Part shown: positions 55,476 to 64,000 of the stretch, one piece after another
Layout: every line of letters starts with the position of its first letter
Numbering within the stretch: position 1 is the first letter of the stretch
Source of the DNA: Lithodes maja
Taxonomy: Eukaryota > Arthropoda > Malacostraca > Decapoda > Lithodidae
NCBI GenBank assembly: GCA_037953745.1
Contig: JBAKBP010000208.1
Span: forward strand, 248,001-312,000
Reading direction: 5' to 3'
Length of the DNA: 64,000 nt
Program-made: the position numbers and the translations under genes
Notes under the pieces: generated by a model
Told to the model about the DNA's origin: nothing
Database searches by the model: none
The model's input: the letters and a program-made list of their open reading frames with translations, nothing else

Positions 55476-57990
55476 TAATAAATCATAATTCTTAAGATGG
55501 GATTTGGTGACTTACAGTTCAATTATTATCATGGCACATAAGCTATTTTGAAATGTGGGCATCCTGTAATTTCGAAGCTAGTTTGTATAACTTTACATTA
55601 GTCAAACTTCTGGTCAGGTTAAACTATTTTAAGATAACAATAATCATAATAATATACTTTACCTATATTGGCCTAAGAACTTGAACAAATATTTGGTTGA
55701 AGTAGACCAGTTTAGTCATGCCTAATAAACTTCAAAATATTTCATAGACTATCATAAGTGGTGGACAGGGTATAGGCAGCAGCTTTATCTAACCAATTTT
55801 AAGTATTTCGTACAAATGGCAACACTGATGTTTATTAAGTAATCATGAAACGGATCCTTCCCAAACTGAGATCTGTGGCAGTGGGGGACTGGTGTAAATT
55901 AACTAAATTAACTAGACTCGGTTCCCTATAGGTAGGCAGAGATTTGGTTAAGTAATTGTTTAGTTTTAATACACCATATTTTCAATATGATCAATGCTCC
56001 AACTAGATAATTTTAATCAGGTTTGGAAGAACCACTGGGAATGAAAGGTCCAACACAGTACTTAAACTAACTCCCTATCTATGCCAGGCCTTTCCTAAGT
56101 TGAAAAAGTCCCGAGGTAGCAAAAATATAACCTAATTTGGCGTAATTTATTTGAAAGAACAAGTTTCCGTATGATCAGGTCAACCAAATTATTCTGGCTT
56201 TCACGAGACTCTATAGGTCAGTTAAGGACCAAGGAATCAACGGGGTACACATTATATCTACCTTTAGAATCCAACAGGTCCTTCCTAAACTGAGTAAAAT
56301 TGTCTATGGGTACCCATAATAAAGTAAATAATCATAGTGACAGTATAACCAAAAACAAAATTACTGACAGGTATTTACTAAACTCGGGGAATCAAAAGAG
56401 TTTAAGATTATCCAAATTAACACTCAAACTCTGACAGCTTCTTTTTTAAGTTAACTAAAATCGTCTGGAGGTAGCAATGATGAAAAAAGCATTAGTCATC
56501 TGCTTAAATGGGTTATGGAATTGGGTAATATTATAGATTATGATTAATACTACTCAATTAAGTGTTCACATTACGTAGCTCTTCAAAGATCCTGAGAAGT
56601 TGTCTGTTAAACTAACCTTGAGGAATATTTGCCTTGGCCATCTTGTAGTGAGAGTTTCCCAGGACGGGTCTTGAGTATATCGAGGTGTAAGTGCTTATGT
56701 TCTGAGTGTGGTGTCCAGAGTTCGAATCCCGGGAGGGCCATATGCTTTAATTAGTTTATTAAAGAACATTGGAGTTTGTATTTTATAGTAATATTAAAGA
56801 ACGGAGTTACTTATATCAAAATCGGTTTGATTGACTAGACTATAAACTAAATATTATAGTTGTATATACAGTACAGTAGATAGACCTTCCCTTGGTTATT
56901 ATATGTACCTTTATTTCCTTAGATGGGTTTATCATTATTAATATGCTTTCAAAGGGTAACTTATCAGACTGTAATTATTCCTCTATGCATAAGTTCTATG
57001 AATTCATAAGTTTGTATTGTAATATCAGTGTTGCCAAATGTACGAATTTCCTTTAGTTCGACCTAGAAAAATGCTGCCAGTTAGTCGAAACCAAAATAGT
57101 TCGCCCAAAATCCTGCTCAAATACAGTGCAATTATAAGTTAACATTTTTCCTTGACAGTCCTCGTGTACTTCCAATAGCCTGTGCAACTAGTAAGATTTG
57201 TTTCAAGTCATAAAAGTGTCGGCGAACTATTTATATTGACTGTACCCTTGTGAATATTAGTATGTAGTCACTTCAGTCTTGGAAGTTAATACAGTAGGTT
57301 TTATACTAATATGGAAAACACTGGAGACTAAGAAAATTATAATTGATATACTATGAAACTTCATTGTTTTCACTCGTATAATGTGACTAATTGAATTGAA
57401 TCTATCTTGGTTAACCTGCCGCGACAGGTGTAAATGCCATTGTATATGAACAATTATCATAAGACCAGCTTAGAATAAACTCAATATCGGTCTAAGTAAC
57501 CCCACGTAAAATACTTTGCAAATTTGTCCTTCACTGGAGAACAATATACTAGGCCTCTTAATGTAATTGGTAAAACAGGCTGCTCATATTGTCACTGTAC
57601 CACTTGTCTCACTGACGAATAAAACACAGGCCATTGTGACTACAAAATAATTACAAAGGGCCATCCAAATTTTGATTTAATGTTAATCCTAGGTGGACTT
57701 GGATGTAAGCTTTTAGATGGCCTTGATGAGCACCTATGCCTCGTTTTAAGCAGTTATGCCCATGATTCTATCAAAATATCTGCAAATATCAGTCCCCCCA
57801 TGGCTAAGGACTGTAATTTCATTTATAAGTTGTTGCAATACTTAACGTCAAACCTACATGCCTAGACTCGTGATAAATATTAACGTAAATGGTTGTACTG
57901 TAAATTGGATTATTTCCATATGACTACTTCAAAGGTATTACAGCCTATTCTACAACGGATATAACTTTAGACTTATGACTCCTGTCTTTA
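55476..57990. other. AT-rich stretch with worn repeats
   Basis: Very diverged family P-like arms at about 55990-56105 (TTTTAATCAGGTTTGGAAGA), 56190-56315 (CCTTCCTAAACTGAGTAAAA) and 56345-56475 (TTAAGTTAACTAAAATCGTC). A tRNA-like SINE copy lies at 56680-56790 (GGTGTCCAGAGTTCGAATCC). A 61-codon frame at 57680-57865 has no recognisable domain. The rest shows nothing. Confidence 0.45.
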
Positions 57991-59125
57991 GAATAATAGC
58001 AGTCCTAATGCTTTACTCCCCCTTGCCACATGACTCGTTGCCGCCGTTTGGGGGCTTCCGGGCTTGTAGGTGGGGCGGCCAAGGTTCTTGGCCGCTCTCC
58101 CTATCACCTCCAACTAATTTTGTCATGTCCTTTTCTTTCTCCTCCTTTCTAGTTTTCGTTTTTCCCTCTTCCGCTTTCTCCTGGGGCTGCCATCCGAGGC
58201 CGGTCTCCCACCCTTGAACTTTTGTGGTCCCGTCCCTCCCTTCCCTTCCGGTTGACTTCCCTGTTTGCTTCCTTCCTTTCTCTTTAACTGCTTCGGAGGT
58301 TCTAGTTTCCTTCGGGCTTCGCCTTGGTGTCTCTGATCACTGCTGAGTTGGCAGAGTTCACCTGGCGACAGGTGCTGCCGGCGAGGGCTCGCAAGGCTCG
58401 TTGCTGGAGGATAGGCACTATAGGGATGCTTTGGGGTTTCTGACTCTTCTCTCTTCCCAGTGAGTGTGTCAGGTGACTACGCCGGCCCCGTTCTCCATGG
58501 GACAAAGCTGCAGGACAAATGCCCGGGTTGTACAAGGTCCCTAGCTCAAAGCCGAGACCTGTCCCATCTCAATTGGCCGCATTCTGGGTTTCGTGGCCCT
58601 GCGGAGGTCTTTCTCCCTTTCGTTGCCAGGGGCACCTGGTAACCGCAGTATCTTCTTCCATGCTTTACCCCCTTTTCTCTTGTTATGGTGACGACTTATG
58701 CTTTTTTCCCTGTTCTTCCCTGTTTATGGCTTCTGCTTTAGTGGTTCCGGTGAGTGAGCCCCTTGTGGCATGCAGCCTGCCACTTGGGGGTCTGTTGTCT
58801 GGCTGTCAGTCCGGTTCACCGCGGGAGCACGGTGAGTCGGGGATGGTTTTGGGTGCTCTCGACCGGCCCGCTGAACTATCCCTCGGTCGTCTCTCGTCCA
58901 TTACCGTTCCGAATCCTTCTCCTACCCTTCCGTCTTCGTCACGTCTTTCTCCGCCCTCCACTACCCAGGATCTCCTCTCCTGTAGTTATTTCTGCGTCTT
59001 CCTCTTCTTCCTCTTCTCCCTCTAGTCTTGTCACCCTCGACCCTTTTCTGCCCTCCCTCCCTCGTTCTCTTTCCTCTTCTTCTCCAGTTTCGTCCTCTTC
59101 TCGTCCTCGCTCCTCGGTCCTCCCT

Positions 59126-60925
59126 ATGTCCTCTCTCTTTGCACCTCCTTCCTTTACTAAGTTTTTCTCCATCCCTGCTTCTGCGCCTCTAGCCGGTGAT
59201 GACCTCCTCTTCCACCTGCGTCTCCTTCAACAGGTGGGAAAGGACGTCACCTTCCACTCCCGCCATGATGCCTCCCGTCTTGTTACCGTCCAAAACGAAC
59301 TTCAGGCTACTGCTATGTCCTCTTTCGTCGATTGTTCTGGCACCCCCATCCCGGCTCAAAAAGATCAACGACTCAACTCCTGTACAGGGACTGTCCTGAT
59401 CCCCGCTTCCATCCGTCTCGGGGGTCGTCCTTTCGCGGATTGCGCCGCCCTCGTCAAGGACATCGTTGTCGCTCAAGACCACAAGGTGGTTAGTGTGGTG
59501 TGCTACACTATCCCTCCTCGCGCCCTTCGCCGCCATCCCGCTAACATTGCCAAGATCTCTTTTGATGGACTTTCCCTTCCTGCCCATGTTATTGTCGGTG
59601 GTACTCGCCTCCCCGTGACTGCGTCTCTTCCCCGTCCACTCCAGTGTCGCAGCTGCTGGCGTTTCGGCCACCCGGCTAAGTTCTGCCGTACAGCCGCTGA
59701 GTGCCCACTCTGCCCGCGCTGTGCGCAGTCCGGACATGCCGTTGGCGGATGTCAGTCTACGTCCCAGTTCTGCCTTAATTGCCGCGGGTCTCATTCGGCC
59801 GACTCTAAGCTTTGCCCCGTTCATCTGTTCGAGTCTGAGGTTGCTGTCCTCAAAGCGAGACACGGCCTTACGCTCACCGCAGCCCGCCAAGAGGCTCGTC
59901 GCTTGGGCTTCACCCCTCAGTCGTTTTCCAAGACTCTGTCTCCTCCCTCCTCTTCTTTGCCTCCCTCTGCCACGCCCCCCCCTTTTTCTGGTTCCTCGGT
60001 TCCTTCCACCGCCTCCGCTCCCTCCGTCCCCCCGGTCGCACCAGTTTCGTCATCTGCCTCCCTTCCTTCTACCGGTGCTTCTCCTGGATTTTCTCCTTCC
60101 TCCTCTTCAGTCTCCTCCGTTCGTCCTTCCGTCTCTTCCTTTTCTGTCCCTTTGTCTAACACTTTCTCTGTTCTCAGTCCTTCTCCTACTTCTGCCCCTT
60201 CCTCTTGCTCTCTTCCTTGTTCCTCCTCTTCTAGTCTCCCTCCACGCTCTCACCGTTCCAAGCCTCCCCCCCGTTCTCCGTCATCTTCCTCTTCTAGTCG
60301 CCCCAAATCTCCTCCTCGCTCTAAACTTCCCTTCTCCTCTACCAAACGGGCTCCTGTGCTCCGTTCTTCCTCGCCCGCTTCCTCTTTTAAACGTAAGGGT
60401 GGTCTCCGTGATGTGCGGTGCTCCAGTCCCTGCGAGAAGAAGAAGAAGTCGCCTCCTTCTCCTTCTGTTTCCCTTTCTCCTCTCTCCGTCCAGTCTCCTC
60501 CTCCTCCCGTCCCTGCATCCCTAGATTTCTCCTACGAAACCCTACCTCAGATTGACGAATTTATCCGTTCTTCCCACCCACCACCTTCTACTGTTCACGC
60601 CGAAGTTCATCCTACCCCCTCTTCTCTCCCCCCTACCCCTCTCCCGCCTTCCCCTCTCCCGCCTTCCCCTGCCCCGTCCTCTTCCTCCACTCCCCCTTCT
60701 GGCCTTCCTCCGGGCCCTCCTCCTCTTCCTCCTCCTGACCCTCCCCCTCTTCCTTCTCCTGCCCTTACCCCCTCCTTCTCTTCCCACCCGCCGTCCGTCC
60801 TTCCTCCCTCTTCCGGCCCTCCTCCTTCCTCTCCTCTTTCTCTGTTAGACCTCCCTATGCCCCCCGGTTTCCAGTCTTCCCCTTCAACGTCTTCTCCAAT
60901 TCCTGCTCTTATTTCCCATCGTTAG
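59126..60925 (+). CDS. LINE E ORF1: Gag-like zinc-knuckle protein
   Basis: 599 residues from the first ATG in frame (59126, MSSLFAPPSFTKFFS). The frame is open upstream to about 58754 without an ATG, and an alternative ATG frame (58729, MASALVVPVSEPL) would need a frameshift near 58980. Three zinc knuckles lie at about residues 174-222: CRSCWRFGHPAKFC and CPRCAQSGHAVGGC (both CCHC), then CLNCRGSHSADSKLC. The second half is an extreme Ser/Pro-rich tail with basic patches. Such proteins bind the element RNA in the ribonucleoprotein particle. The coding strand is strikingly poor in A. Confidence 0.85.
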   Translation: MSSLFAPPSFTKFFSIPASAPLAGDDLLFHLRLLQQVGKDVTFHSRHDASRLVTVQNELQATAMSSFVDCSGTPIPAQKDQRLNSCTGTVLIPASIRLGGRPFADCAALVKDIVVAQDHKVVSVVCYTIPPRALRRHPANIAKISFDGLSLPAHVIVGGTRLPVTASLPRPLQCRSCWRFGHPAKFCRTAAECPLCPRCAQSGHAVGGCQSTSQFCLNCRGSHSADSKLCPVHLFESEVAVLKARHGLTLTAARQEARRLGFTPQSFSKTLSPPSSSLPPSATPPPFSGSSVPSTASAPSVPPVAPVSSSASLPSTGASPGFSPSSSSVSSVRPSVSSFSVPLSNTFSVLSPSPTSAPSSCSLPCSSSSSLPPRSHRSKPPPRSPSSSSSSRPKSPPRSKLPFSSTKRAPVLRSSSPASSFKRKGGLRDVRCSSPCEKKKKSPPSPSVSLSPLSVQSPPPPVPASLDFSYETLPQIDEFIRSSHPPPSTVHAEVHPTPSSLPPTPLPPSPLPPSPAPSSSSTPPSGLPPGPPPLPPPDPPPLPSPALTPSFSSHPPSVLPPSSGPPPSSPLSLLDLPMPPGFQSSPSTSSPIPALISHR

Positions 60926-61359
60926 CCTCTCTTGGCTATATTTTCCACCCACGGTGTTACCTGTATTTTGTAAATATGTTGTATATAGTGTTAGTCTTTT
61001 CTTCCCTCTTGTACGCGTTTTCTTTTTATTCTTTTTTGTCTTTAATTTTGTTTTCGCCCATCCGACTTTTCATTGTTGTGCATAAGTGTGTATTCTTCCC
61101 TTTCTTTTTTTGTTGGCTTTTGCCTCCTTTTACTTCTCCACGTTATCCTCATTCACCTTTTCTTAGTTGTACATAAGTGTGTGTGTTTTCCTTTATTGTT
61201 ATTTGTGTATATTTCTTTCCTTCTATGAGTGTCCTTCCTCTTTTTCTGTGCGTTCTTATTTTCGGTGGCTTTTGCCTCCTTTTATGGTTTTCTTTTGTCT
61301 GTTTTCGTTGTTTTTTCGTCCTTTAGTCTCCTTAGTTTCTTTTTTCTTTTTCTTTATTT
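60926..61359 (+). other. LINE E inter-ORF spacer
   Basis: 434 T-rich bases. GGCTTTTGCCTCCTTTTA occurs at about 61115 and 61267, and CATAAGTGTGTNT-type segments at about 61081 and 61171, so part of the spacer is duplicated. Short leucine/phenylalanine-rich frames here are compositional. Confidence 0.6.
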
Positions 61360-64000
61360 ATGTCCATTTTGCAGTGGAATCTTCGTAGTCTTAATGCTCA
61401 AAGGATTGATTTAAGTTTTCTTCTTTCTCTTCACTCCCCTAAGGTCGTTTGTCTTCAGGAGACTCGTCTTTTCTCTTCTCCTGTTCCCTTTCCTCATTAC
61501 TCTTTTTATAGTTCTCCCCACTCTCTCCATGATACTTGTCTTCTTATTCATCGTTCTGTCCCTTTTGAAGAGCTGTCCTTTTCTACTCATTTCCCTTGCA
61601 CCTTTGCTAGAGTCTATCTTGACCGCTGGTTGACAGTGGTTTCTGTATATTTGTCGCCTTCTCTTCCCATCGATTTTTCCGAATTCTCCGGGATTTTATC
61701 TAAGTTGCCCACTCCATTCTTAGTCCTTGGTGATTTTAATGGTCGGCACACCTTGTGGGGTGACAATGTTATTTCGCCCCGGGGTCGTCGGCTTGAACCT
61801 TTTCTCTCGGCCCGTAATCTTTTTATCCTTAATTCTGGTACTCCTACTCATTTTGATGCTCGGACTCGTACGTTTTCCTGTATCGATCTTTCCCTGTGTT
61901 CCCCTTCAGTTTCCCTTTATTTTCATTGGTCAGTTCTCGAGAATTCTCACAATTCCGACCATTTTCCCATTCTCCTTTCTCTGACTACCTACTCTCCTAC
62001 TCCTAACTCCCCTCGTTGGTGCTTCCAGCGGGCGGACTGGTCTTCTTTCGCTTCCCTTACTGTTCCTTCTTTGCTTCCTCCTCCTTTCTCGTCGGTCCGT
62101 GTCATGCTCTCGTTTTTTCTGGATCTGGTTTTCGGTGCTGCTTTGCCATCCATTCCCCGGACGTCTCGCCCTTTCTCGTCTAAATGCGTCCCTTGGTGGT
62201 CTCCTGAGTGTTCCAGGGCCCTCCGGGTTAAACGGGCGGCTTGGAAAAGTTTTCGCCGTAAGCGTCTCACCCCTGCTTCTCAGGAGTCATTTTTTCTCTT
62301 TCGCCGTGCGTCTGCTCTTTTCCGTCGTACTACCAAAGCCGCTAAACGCCGGAGTTGGGAGTCCTATGTTTCTTCTATTACGTCTCGCACTCCTGTCGCT
62401 TCGGTTTGGAAACGTATTCGTAAGATCTCTGGTAAACATCTTCCCTTCAGTGCTCCAGTCCTCCGCATTGATGGTGTTTCTGTGGCAGACTCCGAAACAA
62501 TTGCTGATCGATTGGGCTCGTACTTTAGCTCCGTTAGCAGTGGTTCTCACCTCTCTGCTGAGTTTCACTCGCTTAAAGTCGTTGCGGAAAGTACTCCAAT
62601 TACTTTTAGTCTTTCCTCTGACGAATCCTATAATGCTCCTTTTTCCTCAACTGAGTTACGCACCGCTCTCCGTGCCTGTAAGAACACTTCTGAGGGTCCT
62701 GATGGTATCCATTATCTCATGCTCAAACATCTTTCTTCGCAAGCTCTGGTCTTCTTGTTAGCTCTCTATAACAAGATTTGGTCTTCTGGTGTTTTCCCTC
62801 CCTCTTGGAGTACTGCCCTGACCATACCTTTTCTTAAACCTGGCAAGTCTGGGTTCTCCCCACAGGACTATCGCCCTATTGTCCTTACCAGTTGCCTGTG
62901 TAAACTCTTTGAACGTATGATTAACGCTCGTCTCATGTGGATTCTTGAGTCGCGCCATTTGTTGTCTTCTTCCCAGTTCGGGTTCAGACGTGCTCGTAGT
63001 ACGCTTGACCCCCTCCTTCGCTTGGATTCTTATATCAGGACGGCTTTTGCTCGTCGTCAAACTGTCATTGCTGTTTTTTTCGATCTCGAAAAGGCCTATG
63101 ATTCTACCTGGAAGTACCACATTTTGCGTCAGCTCCGTTCTTGTGGCATTTACGGTAATCTAGGAGTCTTTATTCAGAATTTTCTTTCTTCTCGGTCCTT
63201 TCGTGTCAGAGTCGCTTCCCACTTGTCTCGTCTTTACCCTCAGTTGGAAGGTGTCCCTCAGGGTTGTGTCCTGAGTACCGTCCTTTTTCTCATTGCTATC
63301 AACGGTATCGTGTCTTCTCTTCCTGTCGGGGTTCGGTCTTCCTTGTATGTCGACGACTTTGCGATTTACGCAGCCGACTCAGATATTGCTGTTTTACGTC
63401 TTTTTATCCAATCCGCTATTCTGGCTGTTTCTTCATGGGCAACCCGCCACGGGTTCCGTTTTTCCACCTCCAAATCCTGCGCGATGTCCTTTACTCGTTG
63501 CCATTCTATTCCTCATCCTCCTCTTACTCTTTATGGTACTGCCCTCCCTTATCGTTCCTCTACTACTTTTTTGGGTCTTACTTTTGATTCTCGTCTTAAT
63601 TGGTCCGCTCATGTTTCTTCTCTCAAGGTTGCTGCCTTACTCCGCCTCCGCCTTCTTCAGTCCTTGTCCCACCTCACTTGGGGTGCTGATCGAGCGCTTC
63701 TTCTTCGGCTTCATACGGTTCTTGTCCTCTCTAAGTTGGATTATGGCTGTCAAGTTTACTCTTCAGCCTCTGATTCTGTTCTCCATGCTCTTGATTCTGT
63801 TCATCACTCTGGTCTTCGTCTTGCCCTTGGTGCTTTTCGTTCCTCTCCTGTTGAAAGCCTCTATGCTGAGTCTGGTTTCCCTTCTCTTTATCGCCGTCGG
63901 GCTCTCCTGTCCCTTCGTTCTTACGCTCGCCTTCAACAATTCCCATCTTCACATCTTTCCCTTCCCCCTTCGGTCGTTGCTACTTTTTCGTCTCACCCCC
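61360..64000 (+). CDS. LINE E ORF2: AP endonuclease + reverse transcriptase (partial)
   Basis: Starts ATGTCCATTTTGCAGTGGAA (61360) and, read codon by codon, stays open to the last base: 880 codons with no stop. Endonuclease: MSILQWNLRSLNAQ (early Asn), CLQETRL (catalytic Glu), GDFN (codons 124-127), NSDHFP (about 198-203). RT: NTSEGPDGIHYLML, YRPIVLTSCLCKLFERM, FFDLEKAYDSTWK, EGVPQGCVLS and catalytic YVDD (663-666), then FLGLTFDSRLNW. All key residues are present, so the element may be active. C-terminus is beyond the window. Confidence 0.92.
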   Translation, partial: MSILQWNLRSLNAQRIDLSFLLSLHSPKVVCLQETRLFSSPVPFPHYSFYSSPHSLHDTCLLIHRSVPFEELSFSTHFPCTFARVYLDRWLTVVSVYLSPSLPIDFSEFSGILSKLPTPFLVLGDFNGRHTLWGDNVISPRGRRLEPFLSARNLFILNSGTPTHFDARTRTFSCIDLSLCSPSVSLYFHWSVLENSHNSDHFPILLSLTTYSPTPNSPRWCFQRADWSSFASLTVPSLLPPPFSSVRVMLSFFLDLVFGAALPSIPRTSRPFSSKCVPWWSPECSRALRVKRAAWKSFRRKRLTPASQESFFLFRRASALFRRTTKAAKRRSWESYVSSITSRTPVASVWKRIRKISGKHLPFSAPVLRIDGVSVADSETIADRLGSYFSSVSSGSHLSAEFHSLKVVAESTPITFSLSSDESYNAPFSSTELRTALRACKNTSEGPDGIHYLMLKHLSSQALVFLLALYNKIWSSGVFPPSWSTALTIPFLKPGKSGFSPQDYRPIVLTSCLCKLFERMINARLMWILESRHLLSSSQFGFRRARSTLDPLLRLDSYIRTAFARRQTVIAVFFDLEKAYDSTWKYHILRQLRSCGIYGNLGVFIQNFLSSRSFRVRVASHLSRLYPQLEGVPQGCVLSTVLFLIAINGIVSSLPVGVRSSLYVDDFAIYAADSDIAVLRLFIQSAILAVSSWATRHGFRFSTSKSCAMSFTRCHSIPHPPLTLYGTALPYRSSTTFLGLTFDSRLNWSAHVSSLKVAALLRLRLLQSLSHLTWGADRALLLRLHTVLVLSKLDYGCQVYSSASDSVLHALDSVHHSGLRLALGAFRSSPVESLYAESGFPSLYRRRALLSLRSYARLQQFPSSHLSLPPSVVATFSSHP

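Larger units (their letters stand above)
58005..64000 (+). mobile_element. LINE E: I/Nimb-like retrotransposon, cut by the window edge
   Basis: Base composition changes sharply near 58005 from AT-rich to pyrimidine- and GC-rich and stays so to the edge. Order: 5' UTR-like region (58005-59125), ORF1 (59126-60925), a T-rich spacer (60926-61359) with internal direct repeats, and ORF2 (61360 on). Zinc-knuckle ORF1 plus AP endonuclease and a YVDD reverse transcriptase fit I/Nimb-type LINEs; RNase H, if present, lies outside the window. The exact 5' end is a composition-based guess. Confidence 0.85.

Noticed and set aside
57680..57865. 61-codon frame as a host gene
   Set aside because: No domain, no splice or promoter context beyond chance, and length expected at random in this composition.
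59189..59890. 233-codon frame antisense to LINE E ORF1, and a 267-codon + frame at 59721
   Set aside because: Both are shadows of the zinc-knuckle ORF1 caused by its stop-poor pyrimidine composition.

Overview
This is eukaryotic intergenic or intronic DNA, most plausibly from an arthropod and probably a decapod crustacean. The reasons are several CR1-type LINE families, dense two-base and four-base microsatellites, long satellite arrays, many TTAA-flanked MITEs, and a short TTAGG-type motif (AACCT repeats at 24557-24577). The species is an inference. There is no bacterial gene organisation, rRNA, CRISPR array or convincing functional tRNA. Almost every long reading frame belongs to a non-LTR retrotransposon.

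Layout: 1-4.4 kb is a 47-bp satellite, (TA)n tracts, a tRNA-like SINE and a purine-rich minisatellite split by a truncated LINE tail. 4.45-8.64 kb is a decayed CR1 copy (LINE A, +) carrying a SINE with visible target duplication. 8.65-10.98 kb is TTAA elements, a palindromic MITE and homopolymer tracts. 10.99-15.49 kb is a complete CR1 (LINE B, -) with intact ORF1 and ORF2, inserted into the tail repeat of an older truncated CR1. 15.5-19.05 kb is MITE fragments, a SINE, a 64-bp satellite and a 30-bp minisatellite. 19.17-23.15 kb is a 105-bp satellite of about 38 units. 23.2-28.3 kb is dispersed repeats and a third CR1 3' end. 28.31-32.26 kb is a full-length LINE (LINE D, -) bounded by a 13-bp target duplication, encoding a 2A-like peptide, a PHD finger, an endonuclease and a reverse transcriptase. 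32.48-37.6 kb is an intact CR1 (LINE C, -), close relative of LINE A, with a tandem array at its 5' side. 37.6-57.9 kb is a mosaic of MITEs, SINEs, LINE 3' ends, a fold-back element, tandem palindromes, a 26-bp satellite and a few exon-like unique islands. 58.0 kb to the right edge is a pyrimidine-rich I/Nimb-like LINE (LINE E, +) whose ORF2 is still open at base 64000.

How it fits together: LINEs A-E supply copying machinery (endonuclease and reverse transcriptase). The SINEs and short 3' ends are copies probably moved by such machinery, and the TTAA families look like non-autonomous DNA transposons. Three of the tandem arrays have single-copy relatives inside dispersed repeats elsewhere in the window, so the sequence records satellites growing out of transposon segments. 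Family letters (P, Q, R, S, T, U, V, W, X, Y) are local names used only here; homologies between copies were judged by eye.
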